Assembly (NCBI RefSeq): GCF_905209685.1
Contig: NZ_CAJLUB010000078.1
Coordinates: 1 to 8,547, forward strand
Direction of reading: 5' to 3'
Length of the DNA stretch: 8,547 nucleotides
From: an uncultured Veillonella sp.
GTDB lineage: Bacteria; Bacillota; Negativicutes; Veillonellales; Veillonellaceae
Shown here piece by piece: positions 1 through 6,953 of the stretch (position 1 is its first letter; each line of letters opens with the position of its first letter). The notes beneath the pieces were generated by a model, which was not told the DNA's origin, made no database searches, and saw only the letters and a list, made by a program, of their open reading frames with translations. Position numbers and translations under genes: made by a program.

Positions 1-14
1 TTTAAATCAGTCAT
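1..14 (-). CDS. 5' end of a further gene, cut by the window edge
   Basis: An ATG at 14-12 on the minus strand opens a frame reading Met-Thr-Asp-Leu before the window ends. It shares one base with the TAA stop of the dipeptidase gene (TAATG arrangement). A good Shine-Dalgarno sequence, AAAGGAG, lies 8 bases upstream inside the last codons of the dipeptidase. Overlap plus an internal ribosome site is the usual sign of translational coupling within an operon. Only four full codons are visible, so the product cannot be named. Confidence 0.6.
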
Positions 15-940
15 TATAAAATCTCCTTTAATAGTCTATCTGCATTTTTCCAGAACAATTTCTCACATTGCTCCACAGATAAACCGGCCTCTTTAAATGC
101 ATCATATAATCGATGCATTTCAGAAGCATCTTTAATTTCTGTATCTGGCTTAATGCCATCAAAGTCGGTTCCTAATGCCACAACATCTTCCCCGCCCTTA
201 TTGATGAGATATAAGCCGTGTTTTACGATATCTTCAATCCGACTTATGGGTGATGTACCTAAAAAAGATTGAGCAAAATTAAGGCCTATAACGCCACCCT
301 TATTGGCAATCAGCTTAATTAGATTATCCGGTAAGTTTCTTGTATGGGCTGTAACTTCGCGCGCATTCGAGTGAGATGCTATGAAAGGTACATCTAAAAT
401 ATCTCCTAATTGCTCTGTACCTGCATCATTTAAATGAGAGCAATCAACGATAATTCCTAAATCTTGCATAGCCTCCACAAATTCAACACCTTTCGGTGTT
501 AATTTTTTATGCTGGTCACCACAATGAGGCTCACCCAGTCCATTCGGATAATTCCAAGTAAGCGTAATAAGTCGAACACCATCTTGATAAGCTTGTCTTA
601 GTTTATCTAAATCGCCGCCTAGTACGCCGCCTTCTTCGATAGACATGAGGGCTCCAATCTTACCAGACTCATACACAGACTCTATATCTTGATAAGAGAG
701 CACATGTTGTATGTGCTCTCCATAATGCTGAATTTGTAATGTACATAAATTACGCATCGCTTCATAACGACCATAAGGGTCGTTTGTTTCACCAAGATTG
801 ATAAAAAGTGCAAAATCTTGCACCTTGCTGTGAGCCTTTTGCAACTTTTCTATATCGATTTTCCAAGTATTACGATACAGGTCCCCACTACTAGGATGGT
901 CTATTAATTTCATTATCGTATCGCAGTGTAAATCTATCAT
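14..940 (-). CDS. Membrane-dipeptidase family (peptidase M19) zinc dipeptidase
   Basis: This 308-residue protein belongs to the renal/membrane dipeptidase family (M19), binuclear zinc enzymes that hydrolyse dipeptides, often with broad specificity and including D-residues at the C-terminal side. Expected metal and substrate residues are visible: the HxD motif at His5/Asp7, the bridging Glu at about 103 (IEEGG), His169 (DCSHL), His190 (SHSNAR), an Arg at about 201 (RNLPDN) and the GTDFDG motif with Asp259. There is no signal peptide, so the enzyme is probably cytoplasmic despite the family name. Length is normal for bacterial members. The start at 940 is supported by GTGAGG four bases upstream. 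The gene begins 25 bases after nrdR, with no terminator between, and overlaps the next gene by one base, so it appears to be the middle gene of an operon. The substrate in this organism cannot be told from sequence. Confidence 0.92.
   Translation of the reverse strand: MIDLHCDTIMKLIDHPSSGDLYRNTWKIDIEKLQKAHSKVQDFALFINLGETNDPYGRYEAMRNLCTLQIQHYGEHIQHVLSYQDIESVYESGKIGALMSIEEGGVLGGDLDKLRQAYQDGVRLITLTWNYPNGLGEPHCGDQHKKLTPKGVEFVEAMQDLGIIVDCSHLNDAGTEQLGDILDVPFIASHSNAREVTAHTRNLPDNLIKLIANKGGVIGLNFAQSFLGTSPISRIEDIVKHGLYLINKGGEDVVALGTDFDGIKPDTEIKDASEMHRLYDAFKEAGLSVEQCEKLFWKNADRLLKEIL
23..29 (-). promoter_or_regulatory. Ribosome binding site of the gene leaving the window
   Basis: On the minus strand AAAGGAG stands 8 bases before the ATG at 14. 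It lies inside the last codons of the dipeptidase gene (its Lys-Glu-Ile-Leu end), so it serves the next gene and not the dipeptidase. It is the main reason for calling a gene start here. Confidence 0.6.
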
Positions 941-965
941 AAAGCCTCACATGTAATATTAGTAA

Positions 966-1442
966 TTAATTACGTTTTGGTTTTTTAGCATCTAGTTTCT
1001 TTAATGCTTTCAGTTCTTCCATAAAGCTATCAATATTATCAAACTTACGATATACGCTAGCAAAACGAACATATGCAACTTGGTCAATATCTTTTAATTG
1101 TTGCAATACAAGTTCGCCAATGCGATCCGTAGTTACCTCTTGATTGATTTCATTTCGAATATCGCGCTCTACATCGTTAACCACTTGTTCCATCACGGAC
1201 ATTGGTACGGTGCGTTTATCACAAGAACGCAATAAGCCATTTAATAATTTACCGCGATCAAATAATTCACGACGTCCGTTTTTCTTTAATACCATAAGTG
1301 GTACTTCTTCTATAATTTCATAGGTAGTAAAGCGACGGCCACAATTGATACATTCGCGGCGACGGCGAATACTATTACCTTCATCAGTCGTTCTAGAGTC
1401 TGTTACCTTCGTGTCTGTGTGTTGGCAATAAGGACATCTCAT
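966..1442 (-). CDS. nrdR: Transcriptional repressor NrdR
   Basis: NrdR is the nucleotide-sensing repressor of ribonucleotide reductase genes; it binds NrdR boxes when loaded with (d)ATP. This 158-residue protein has the two parts of the family in order. An N-terminal zinc ribbon has Cys3-x2-Cys6 and Cys31-x2-Cys34, with the basic run SIRRRREC between them for DNA contact. An ATP-cone domain spans about residues 49-139, from VLKKNGRRELFDRGK to the conserved VAYVRFASVYRKF. Length is typical (about 150), with a short lysine-rich tail. The start at 1442 follows AGGAG at a 9-base spacing. No ribonucleotide reductase gene is in the window, so it acts on targets elsewhere and probably on its own promoter (see 1502-1517). 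It is the first gene of an apparent operon with the M19 dipeptidase. Confidence 0.98.
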   Translation of the reverse strand: MRCPYCQHTDTKVTDSRTTDEGNSIRRRRECINCGRRFTTYEIIEEVPLMVLKKNGRRELFDRGKLLNGLLRSCDKRTVPMSVMEQVVNDVERDIRNEINQEVTTDRIGELVLQQLKDIDQVAYVRFASVYRKFDNIDSFMEELKALKKLDAKKPKRN

Positions 1443-1483
1443 CTGTTACTACTCCTTTTTTAATAATCACTCTAAAATAGTGC

Positions 1484-1489
1484 ATAATA
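1484..1489 (-). promoter_or_regulatory. Probable -10 box of the nrdR promoter
   Basis: On the minus strand TATTAT (five of six matches to TATAAT) lies about 42 bases before the nrdR start codon. No good -35 hexamer stands 17 bases upstream. That position is filled by the NrdR-box palindrome instead. It lies downstream of the pyc terminator, so nrdR would be transcribed independently of pyc. This is inference from hexamer matching in an AT-rich region. Confidence 0.45.
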
Positions 1490-1501
1490 CGCCCATTTTC
1501 T

Positions 1502-1517
1502 CTACTATATATAGTAC
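1502..1517. promoter_or_regulatory. Putative NrdR box (operator) in front of nrdR
   Basis: A perfect 14-base palindrome, TACTATATATAGTA (1503-1516), contains the full inner core of the published NrdR-box consensus acaCWATATATWGtgt. Positions 3-14 of the 16-mer all agree and only the outer two bases on each side differ. It sits where the -35 element of the nrdR promoter should be, so bound NrdR would block RNA polymerase. NrdR boxes normally occur in pairs. The only candidate partner is a degraded repeat at about 1468-1483 (CACT…ATAGTG), with centres roughly 34 bases apart. Confidence 0.55.
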
Positions 1518-1529
1518 CATGAAAGCCTT

Positions 1530-1568
1530 TAAAATACAAAGAATCCCTAGGATTTCCTAGGGATTCTT
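1530..1568 (-). terminator. Intrinsic terminator of pyc
   Basis: Bases 1539-1551 and 1556-1568 form a perfect 13-bp stem (core AATCCCTAGG / CCTAGGGATT) with a four-base loop. On the minus strand the stem is followed by the T-rich run TTTGTATTTT. It begins about 70 bases past the pyc stop codon. On the plus strand the sequence after the stem is not T-rich, so the terminator serves the minus strand only. Confidence 0.85.
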
Positions 1569-1640
1569 CCATTATTCTAGAGCATTTTATATTATGAAAT
1601 ACTTTAGAAATAATATTTTTAATTTTATCTACTATTCTAT

Positions 1641-4600
1641 CTATCGTTTAGGAGCATCTTCAACGCGAAGCAAGCAGTCGCCAGATTCGATGCGGCTACC
1701 TTCACGAACTAGGATTTCTTCTACGATACCATCGATAGGAGCAGTAATTGTTGTTTCCATCTTCATCGCTTCTGTAACGATCAATGGCTCACCTTTAGCT
1801 ACAGATTGACCATTTTTAACGAGAATCTTAACAACGGAACCAGACAATGTAGCACCAATTTCACCAGGGTTAGATTCATCCGCTTTACGACGAACAACGC
1901 CAGTAGTCTTAGCATGTTTATCATGAACTTTAATACCACGAGGTTGACCATTGAACTCGAACAATACGATACGGTTACCATCTTCATCTGGTTCAGATAA
2001 GCCGTTCATTTTGATGATAAGTGTTTTACCTTTTTCGATAGTTACTTGAATTTCTTCGCCCCGTTTCATACCGAAGAAGAATGTTGGAGTATCAAGTACA
2101 GATACATTACCAAAGTCTTTTTTAAATTTATTGTAATCTTGGTAAACCTTAGGGTACAAGCAGTATGCACTGATATCTTCATCAGTTGTTTGAGCACCCA
2201 TTTCACTCAATTCATTGCGAACATGTTCAAAGTCTGTTGGAGGCAATACTGCACCTGGACGAACTGTGATTGGTTTTGCACCTTTCAAGATAATTTTTTG
2301 TAACTCTTCAGGGAATCCTTGGTATGGAGTGCCAAGACGACCTTCAAAGAATTCAACTACGGATTGAGGGAAGTCTAATACATCGCCCTTTTCGTAAATA
2401 TCTTTTTCAGTCAAGTTATTTTGTACCATGTACAATGTCATATCACCTACAACTTTAGAGGAAGGCGTTACTTTGATGATATCACCAAACATCATATTTA
2501 CTTGGTGGTACATTTTCTTAATATCAGCCCAACGATCACCAAGGCCTACCATCTTAGCTTGTTGTTGCAAGTTGGAATATTGGCCACCTGGCATTTCATG
2601 TTGATATACTTCAGTGTTAGGATATGCTTCTGCTTTATCTACACCTTTGTAGTAAGGACGAATGCTGCCAAAGTAATGCGACATTTCTTCCATGTAATCA
2701 ATGTTCATTTCAGGTTGACGTTCATGTCCACTCAATGCATAGTACATGGAGTTCATGCTAGGTTGAGATGTACCATTAGCAAATGCAGAGTATGCTAAGT
2801 CGATAACGTCTACACCAGCATCTACAGCGCGACCATAAGAGTAGATAGCATTGCCAGAACCTTCATGTGTATGTAAATGAATCGGTACAGTAACAGCATC
2901 TTTTAAAGCAGATACAAGATTATAAGCAGCTTGAGGTTTCAATAAACCAGCCATATCTTTGATAGCAATAATATTAGCGCCCGCTTTTTCAAGCTCTTTA
3001 GCCATATTTACATAGTAGTCTAAATTGTATTTAGGACGGCTACTATCAAGAATATCCCCTGTATAGCACAATGCTACTTCAGCAATTTTGTTTTGTGCAC
3101 GAACTTCATCAATAGCTACATGCATATTATCAAGGCTATTTAAGCTATCGAATACACGGAATACATCAATACCATTAGCAGCAGCACGTTGGATAAATTG
3201 ACGAACTACATTATCTGGATAAGATGTGTAACCTACAGCATTAGCGCCACGAATAAGCATTTGAAGTAATGTATTAGGCACTTCGCGACGGAACATACGT
3301 AAGCGTTCCCATGGATCTTCATGTAAGAAACGATAGGATACGTCGAATGTAGCACCACCCCAACATTCCAAGGAGAATAAGTTAGGAACACCTTTTGCAG
3401 CACGACCAGCTACGCGTGCCATATCAATGGTACGTAAACGTGTAGCAAATAAGGATTGGTGAGCATCACGCCATGTTGTATCTGTAAAGAATACTTGTTT
3501 TTGATCAGATAACCATTTACTGAAGCCTTCTGGTCCTAATTCATCAAATTTTTGTTTTGTACCAGCTGCTGGAGATACATCTAAATCAGATGGCATTTGA
3601 ATTGGTTCAAAATCAGGTACCACTTGAGGACCTGCACCAGAGTAGCCATTGATTGTTACGTCAGCAATGTAACGCAATAATTTAGTACCACGATCGCGGT
3701 CTGGTTTTAATTCAAACAATTCTGGATGGTCTTCAATGAAGTTAACAGTGTAGTTACCGCTTTGGAATTCAGGATTTTCAAGAACGTTAATCAAGAAGTG
3801 AATATTAGTTTTAACGCCACGAATACGGAATTCTTTTAAACAACGAAGCATTTTACGAATAGTTTCTTCGTTGTTAGGACCGAATGCAGTCGCTTTTACA
3901 AGCAAGGAATCATAATAAGGTGTTACTACGGCACCTGTGAAAGCATTACCAGAGTCTAAGCGGATACCAAAGCCACCGGAGCTACGATATGCCAAGATTT
4001 TACCTGTATCAGGCATGAAGTTATTTTTAGGATCTTCTGTAGTGATACGACATTGGATTGCAGTACCTTTACAAGGAACTTCATCTTGTGCCGGAATACC
4101 TACTTCTGGGCTATGTAAGTCATAACCTTCAGCAATACGGATTTGAGAATGAACGATATCAATGTCTGTAATCATTTCTGTTACAGTATGTTCTACTTGG
4201 ATACGAGGGTTAACTTCGATGAAATAGAAGGAGCCATCAGCAGTTACCAAGAATTCTACAGTACCCGCATTAACGTAGCCTACATTTTTCATGATTTTAA
4301 CGGCTGCATCACATACGGCTTTACGAGTTTCTAATGGCAATGCAAAAGCTGGCGCCATTTCAACAACTTTTTGGTGACGACGTTGTACAGAGCAATCACG
4401 TTCATGTAAATGAACTACATTACCATGTTCATCACCAAGGATTTGTACTTCAATATGTTTAGGTTCAACGATAAGTTTTTCTACATATACATCATCATCG
4501 CCAAAAGCAGCTTTTGCTTCAGATTTAGCGCGATCATATGCATCACGAAGATCTTCTTTGCGATGAACTTCACGCATACCACGGCCGCCACCGCCATTTA

Positions 4601-5087
4601 CGGCTTTAATCATCAATGGGAAACCATGAGTATTTGCAAATTCTTCTAATTGTTCAAAATCACGCAAAGCCCCATCAGAACCTGGGATCATTGGGATATC
4701 TGCCAATTTAGCTTGTGCACGAGCATTAACCTTATCACCGAACATATTTAAATGTTCTACATGAGGTCCGATAAAGATGATACCTTCTTCACCGCAACGA
4801 CGAGCGAACTCTTCGTTTTCAGATAAGAAGCCATAGCCTGGATGAATAGCATCAATATCATGTTCTTTTGCAATACGGATAATATCTTCAATATCAAGAT
4901 ATGCCTCAACTGGTTTTTTACCTTCCCCTACGAGATAGGCTTCGTCAGCTTGGTTGCGATGCAAGGATAATGTATCCTCTTTGGAATAAATGGCTACAGT
5001 TTTAATACCCATTTCATTACATGCACGGAACACGCGGATCGCAATTTCACCACGGTTGGCAACCAATACGGATTTAATTTTTCTCAT
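1641..5087 (-). CDS. pyc: Pyruvate carboxylase, single-chain biotin enzyme
   Basis: The enzyme makes oxaloacetate from pyruvate, bicarbonate and ATP in the cytoplasm, replenishing C4 acids. The 1148-residue chain is full length and in the usual order. The biotin carboxylase domain (about 1-450) has Lys161 before the glycine loop GGGGRGMR, RRHQK with Lys240, and EVNPRIQVEH around Glu291-His300. An allosteric/linker region follows (about 450-530). The carboxyltransferase domain (about 533-800) has Arg540-Asp541 (WRDAHQ), the carbamyl-lysine Lys710 (IIAIKDMAG), metal ligands His739 and His741, and Thr773 in NGTSQPSM. A conserved C-terminal carboxyltransferase part (about 820-1010) and a biotinyl domain (about 1075-1145) with Lys1109 in EAMKME complete it. 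The frame stays open up to 5111, but the ATG at 5087 is the real start: TAGGAGG lies 6 bases before it and the family N-terminus (KIKSVLVANRGEIA) begins there. One oddity is HEGSG after the metal-binding histidines, where many homologues have HDTSG. The gene is apparently monocistronic, ending at the 1539-1568 terminator. Confidence 0.98.
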   Translation of the reverse strand: MRKIKSVLVANRGEIAIRVFRACNEMGIKTVAIYSKEDTLSLHRNQADEAYLVGEGKKPVEAYLDIEDIIRIAKEHDIDAIHPGYGFLSENEEFARRCGEEGIIFIGPHVEHLNMFGDKVNARAQAKLADIPMIPGSDGALRDFEQLEEFANTHGFPLMIKAVNGGGGRGMREVHRKEDLRDAYDRAKSEAKAAFGDDDVYVEKLIVEPKHIEVQILGDEHGNVVHLHERDCSVQRRHQKVVEMAPAFALPLETRKAVCDAAVKIMKNVGYVNAGTVEFLVTADGSFYFIEVNPRIQVEHTVTEMITDIDIVHSQIRIAEGYDLHSPEVGIPAQDEVPCKGTAIQCRITTEDPKNNFMPDTGKILAYRSSGGFGIRLDSGNAFTGAVVTPYYDSLLVKATAFGPNNEETIRKMLRCLKEFRIRGVKTNIHFLINVLENPEFQSGNYTVNFIEDHPELFELKPDRDRGTKLLRYIADVTINGYSGAGPQVVPDFEPIQMPSDLDVSPAAGTKQKFDELGPEGFSKWLSDQKQVFFTDTTWRDAHQSLFATRLRTIDMARVAGRAAKGVPNLFSLECWGGATFDVSYRFLHEDPWERLRMFRREVPNTLLQMLIRGANAVGYTSYPDNVVRQFIQRAAANGIDVFRVFDSLNSLDNMHVAIDEVRAQNKIAEVALCYTGDILDSSRPKYNLDYYVNMAKELEKAGANIIAIKDMAGLLKPQAAYNLVSALKDAVTVPIHLHTHEGSGNAIYSYGRAVDAGVDVIDLAYSAFANGTSQPSMNSMYYALSGHERQPEMNIDYMEEMSHYFGSIRPYYKGVDKAEAYPNTEVYQHEMPGGQYSNLQQQAKMVGLGDRWADIKKMYHQVNMMFGDIIKVTPSSKVVGDMTLYMVQNNLTEKDIYEKGDVLDFPQSVVEFFEGRLGTPYQGFPEELQKIILKGAKPITVRPGAVLPPTDFEHVRNELSEMGAQTTDEDISAYCLYPKVYQDYNKFKKDFGNVSVLDTPTFFFGMKRGEEIQVTIEKGKTLIIKMNGLSEPDEDGNRIVLFEFNGQPRGIKVHDKHAKTTGVVRRKADESNPGEIGATLSGSVVKILVKNGQSVAKGEPLIVTEAMKMETTITAPIDGIVEEILVREGSRIESGDCLLRVEDAPKR

Positions 5088-5093
5088 GTATTG

Positions 5094-5100
5094 CCTCCTA
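5094..5100 (-). promoter_or_regulatory. Ribosome binding site deciding the pyc start
   Basis: TAGGAGG on the minus strand, 6 bases before the ATG at 5087, is a near-perfect Shine-Dalgarno sequence. The upstream in-frame ATG at 5111 has no such site, which settles the start in favour of 5087. Confidence 0.85.
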
Positions 5101-5162
5101 CTAGCTTCCACTAATGTGAACTATCAGCTTTCATTTTTATTAATATATGAATATTTCCTATA

Positions 5163-5190
5163 CTTATAGTCAAAACAATATATTTGGAAA
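5163..5190 (-). promoter_or_regulatory. Possible pyc promoter
   Basis: On the minus strand TTTCCA (5190-5185, four of six -35 matches) and TATAAG (5168-5163, five of six -10 matches) are separated by 16 bases. They would start transcription near 5156, giving a leader of about 70 nt. A TTGACT at 5174-5169 is a second -35 candidate but has only a poor -10 partner. The surroundings are very AT-rich, so chance matches are likely. Confidence 0.35.
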
Positions 5191-5213
5191 ACTCATCAAA
5201 ATTTATGATGAGT
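5191..5213. repeat. Inverted repeat ACTCATCA-N7-TGATGAGT upstream of pyc
   Basis: Two perfect 8-base arms (5191-5198 and 5206-5213) flank a 7-base AT centre. The element touches the upstream edge of the possible pyc -35 box, a typical place for a regulator to bind. As RNA on the minus strand it forms an 8-bp, AT-rich hairpin followed by TTTTCC, so it could instead be a weak terminator for the aminopeptidase gene about 160 bases upstream. The same ACTCAT half-site recurs at 5312-5326. Confidence 0.55.
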
Positions 5214-5311
5214 ACAATATTCATAATTACATATAACTATTATACAATATTTTCCACATATTTAAAGGATTATATTAATTACGAAATCATAAAATACATT
5301 ATTAGCTGTTC

Positions 5312-5326
5312 ATGAGTAAAACTCAT
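5312..5326. repeat. Inverted repeat ATGAGT-AAA-ACTCAT
   Basis: Six-base perfect arms (5312-5317 and 5321-5326) flank AAA. The arms are the ones seen at 5191-5213 but point the other way. No T-run follows on the minus strand, so this is not a terminator for the aminopeptidase gene. It could be a second binding site for the same factor. Confidence 0.4.
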
Positions 5327-5336
5327 ATGTCTTTTA

Positions 5337-5358
5337 TCGATGTACATCGAACTAGTTC
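5337..5358. repeat. Two abutting perfect palindromes after the aminopeptidase gene
   Basis: TCGATGTACATCGA (5337-5350) is a perfect 14-base palindrome. GAACTAGTTC (5349-5358) is a perfect 10-base palindrome overlapping it by two bases. They lie 15-36 bases past the stop codon of the M18 gene. As RNA, the first can fold only a 5-bp stem with no following U-run, so it is not a convincing terminator. DNA-binding sites or mRNA 3'-end structure are possible; no known consensus is recognised. Confidence 0.45.
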
Positions 5359-5372
5359 TATATACTATATAA

Positions 5373-6719
5373 TTAATCACCTAAGAAATGATTCATTAAT
5401 CGGTTGAGTTGTTCTTGGTCATTGGCCCCCATCAACTCACGTGCAGAATGCATTGCCAATAATGGTAACCCTACATCCATGGTTCTAATCGGCAACATAG
5501 CAGATGAAATAGAGCCAACTGTAGAGCCCCCTGGTATATCAGAACGATTTACATAAATTTGGTAGTTTGCCTCGGCTTCATCACACAAACCTTTAACAAT
5601 GGCAATGGCTCTGGCATCACCTGCATAAGATTGGCTACATGCGATTTTTAAGGCTACCCCTTTATTAAGTGTAGGAATATTAGTGATATCATTTTTCTCA
5701 GGATAATTTGGATGTAAACCATGGGCTACATCAGAGGAAACCATAAATCCTTTTGAAATGAAACTTTCCATCTCTTGATTGGAATATCCCAATGCATCAT
5801 ATACACGTTTAATAAGGTTTGGTAAAAGCATACCTGCCCCACCTTGTTTTGTACGACTCCCTACCTCTTCATTATCAAAGAGAATCGCACAGCGTACACC
5901 ATTGGCATTATGTTTACGAGCTTGAATAATCCCGGAAAGTACACCAAAACAAGATGTTAAATTGTCTAAACGCGGTGCACTAATAAAATCTCCTTCTGTG
6001 CCCAAGACACAACCTTGTTCTGTTGGATATAATGTCATTTCATAGGACAAAATTTCAGATGGATCACAATTGACTTCATCAGCTAAGAACGTAGTCCACT
6101 CATCATATTGAGTATCAGACTCTGGGAATAAACTTGGATTATTACTATCATGTAAAGATTTTGTAGATTGTTCCTCATCCTTACGCTCCATCATTAATAT
6201 AGGAAGCATTTCCTTTTGGCGATTTAATTTAACCCCATCATTAACGGAACGATTCATATGTATAGCTAAATTTGGAACGATCGCAATAGGACGTTTTGTA
6301 TCAACCAATACGGAATCAACATCAAAGGCATTATCACCTTTTAATACAACAGTACCAGCCGCTCCTAGAGGACGATCAAGCCATGTATTTTCAATGAGAC
6401 CACCATACATTTCTACATTCAGTTTAGTGTACCCTTTTACAGAGGTAATAGGATTAGGTTTAACACGGATCGCAGGAAAATCCGTATGCGCCGAAGCAAT
6501 GCGTAATGTATCTTCAGGTTTTTTACCTATATGAAAGGTAAATAATGTAGTACCAAATACATTAACAACATAAGAACCAGAGTCTAATTGCCACTCATCA
6601 TCTAAATTAAGTTCTGTAAATCCTGAGTCCAATAACATTTGTAAACTTGTATCTACTGTATGATACGGAGATGTACAAGCACCAATATATTTCAATAACT
6701 GTTCATTATCAAATTTCAT
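5373..6719 (-). CDS. M18 family (aspartyl-aminopeptidase type) metallo-aminopeptidase
   Basis: This 448-residue protein is an M18-family aminopeptidase, a cytoplasmic two-metal exopeptidase that removes N-terminal residues, often acidic ones, and usually forms a dodecameric shell. The metal-ligand and catalytic motifs are all present: SAHTD with His78, LDN with Asp252, DNEEVGS with Glu284 (catalytic) and Glu285, SSD with Asp330 followed by VAHGLHPN, and the C-terminal AMHSARE with His424. The family motif GGLIENTWLDRPLG (about 106-119) and the loop IPGGSTVGSI (about 395-404) also fit. It resembles the bacterial apeB type, but I leave the symbol blank. The start at 6719 is supported by AGGAGG five bases upstream. 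The gene sits alone between the permease terminator upstream and the pyc promoter region; no clear terminator of its own is visible. Substrate preference cannot be read from the sequence. Confidence 0.93.
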   Translation of the reverse strand: MKFDNEQLLKYIGACTSPYHTVDTSLQMLLDSGFTELNLDDEWQLDSGSYVVNVFGTTLFTFHIGKKPEDTLRIASAHTDFPAIRVKPNPITSVKGYTKLNVEMYGGLIENTWLDRPLGAAGTVVLKGDNAFDVDSVLVDTKRPIAIVPNLAIHMNRSVNDGVKLNRQKEMLPILMMERKDEEQSTKSLHDSNNPSLFPESDTQYDEWTTFLADEVNCDPSEILSYEMTLYPTEQGCVLGTEGDFISAPRLDNLTSCFGVLSGIIQARKHNANGVRCAILFDNEEVGSRTKQGGAGMLLPNLIKRVYDALGYSNQEMESFISKGFMVSSDVAHGLHPNYPEKNDITNIPTLNKGVALKIACSQSYAGDARAIAIVKGLCDEAEANYQIYVNRSDIPGGSTVGSISSAMLPIRTMDVGLPLLAMHSARELMGANDQEQLNRLMNHFLGD

Positions 6720-6835
6720 AGATTCCTCCTATGTAAAATAATGATGCTATTCGTATATAAACAATGAATAGTTCATTTGCGTATAATTTTACAACATATA
6801 CATTAATAATATATTAACTGCTCTTATTTTATCAC

Positions 6836-6865
6836 AAAAAAGCCGCCCCAAAGGGGACGGCTTTT
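6836..6865 (-). terminator. Strong intrinsic terminator of the permease gene
   Basis: AAAAGCCG (6838-6845) pairs with CGGCTTTT (6858-6865) and CCCC (6846-6849) with GGGG (6853-6856). There is a single unpaired base at 6857 and an AAA loop. On the minus strand the GC-rich stem runs into six Ts (6841-6836). It lies about 90 bases after the permease stop and about 115 bases before the aminopeptidase start, which separates the two transcription units. On the plus strand the tail is only TTTT. Confidence 0.9.
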
Positions 6866-6892
6866 CGTATATTTTGTAACCACACTATAATC

Positions 6893-6913
6893 AAACTATG
6901 ACATATATAGTTT
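6893..6913. repeat. Weak inverted repeat in the permease 3' untranslated region
   Basis: AAACTAT (6893-6899) and ATAGTTT (6907-6913) form a 7-bp AT-rich hairpin with a 7-base loop, between the permease stop and the strong terminator. A T-run follows only on the plus strand (to 6915). No plus-strand gene ends here, so it is probably a minor mRNA 3'-end structure. Confidence 0.3.
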
Positions 6914-6953
6914 TTAATGTATTACAAGTATATAAAATTCTGGATATCTGGTC

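Noticed and set aside
1468..1483. Second NrdR box
   Set aside because: Only one half-site (ATAGTG) fits the consensus and the centre-to-centre distance is larger than usual, so I mention it but do not list it separately.
1626..1645. Short TATC/CTAT-rich repetition just past the pyc stop
   Set aside because: Low-complexity AT-rich sequence, too short and irregular to be called a repeat element.
1594..1809. Plus-strand 71-codon frame across the 3' end of pyc
   Set aside because: Most of it is antisense to the biotinyl domain of pyc and no ribosome binding site or family resemblance is evident.
1799..1987. Minus-strand 62-codon frame inside pyc in another reading frame
   Set aside because: It is an out-of-frame shadow of the pyc coding sequence.
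2046..2798. Plus-strand open frames opposite pyc (also at 1806-2000, 3937-4125, 4143-4334 and 4410-4649)
   Set aside because: They lie wholly antisense to a strongly conserved gene, have unlikely compositions, and match no recognisable protein family.
5088..5111. Upstream ATG at 5111 extending pyc by eight residues
   Set aside because: The extension contains the strong ribosome binding site of the downstream ATG, and the family N-terminus begins at 5087.
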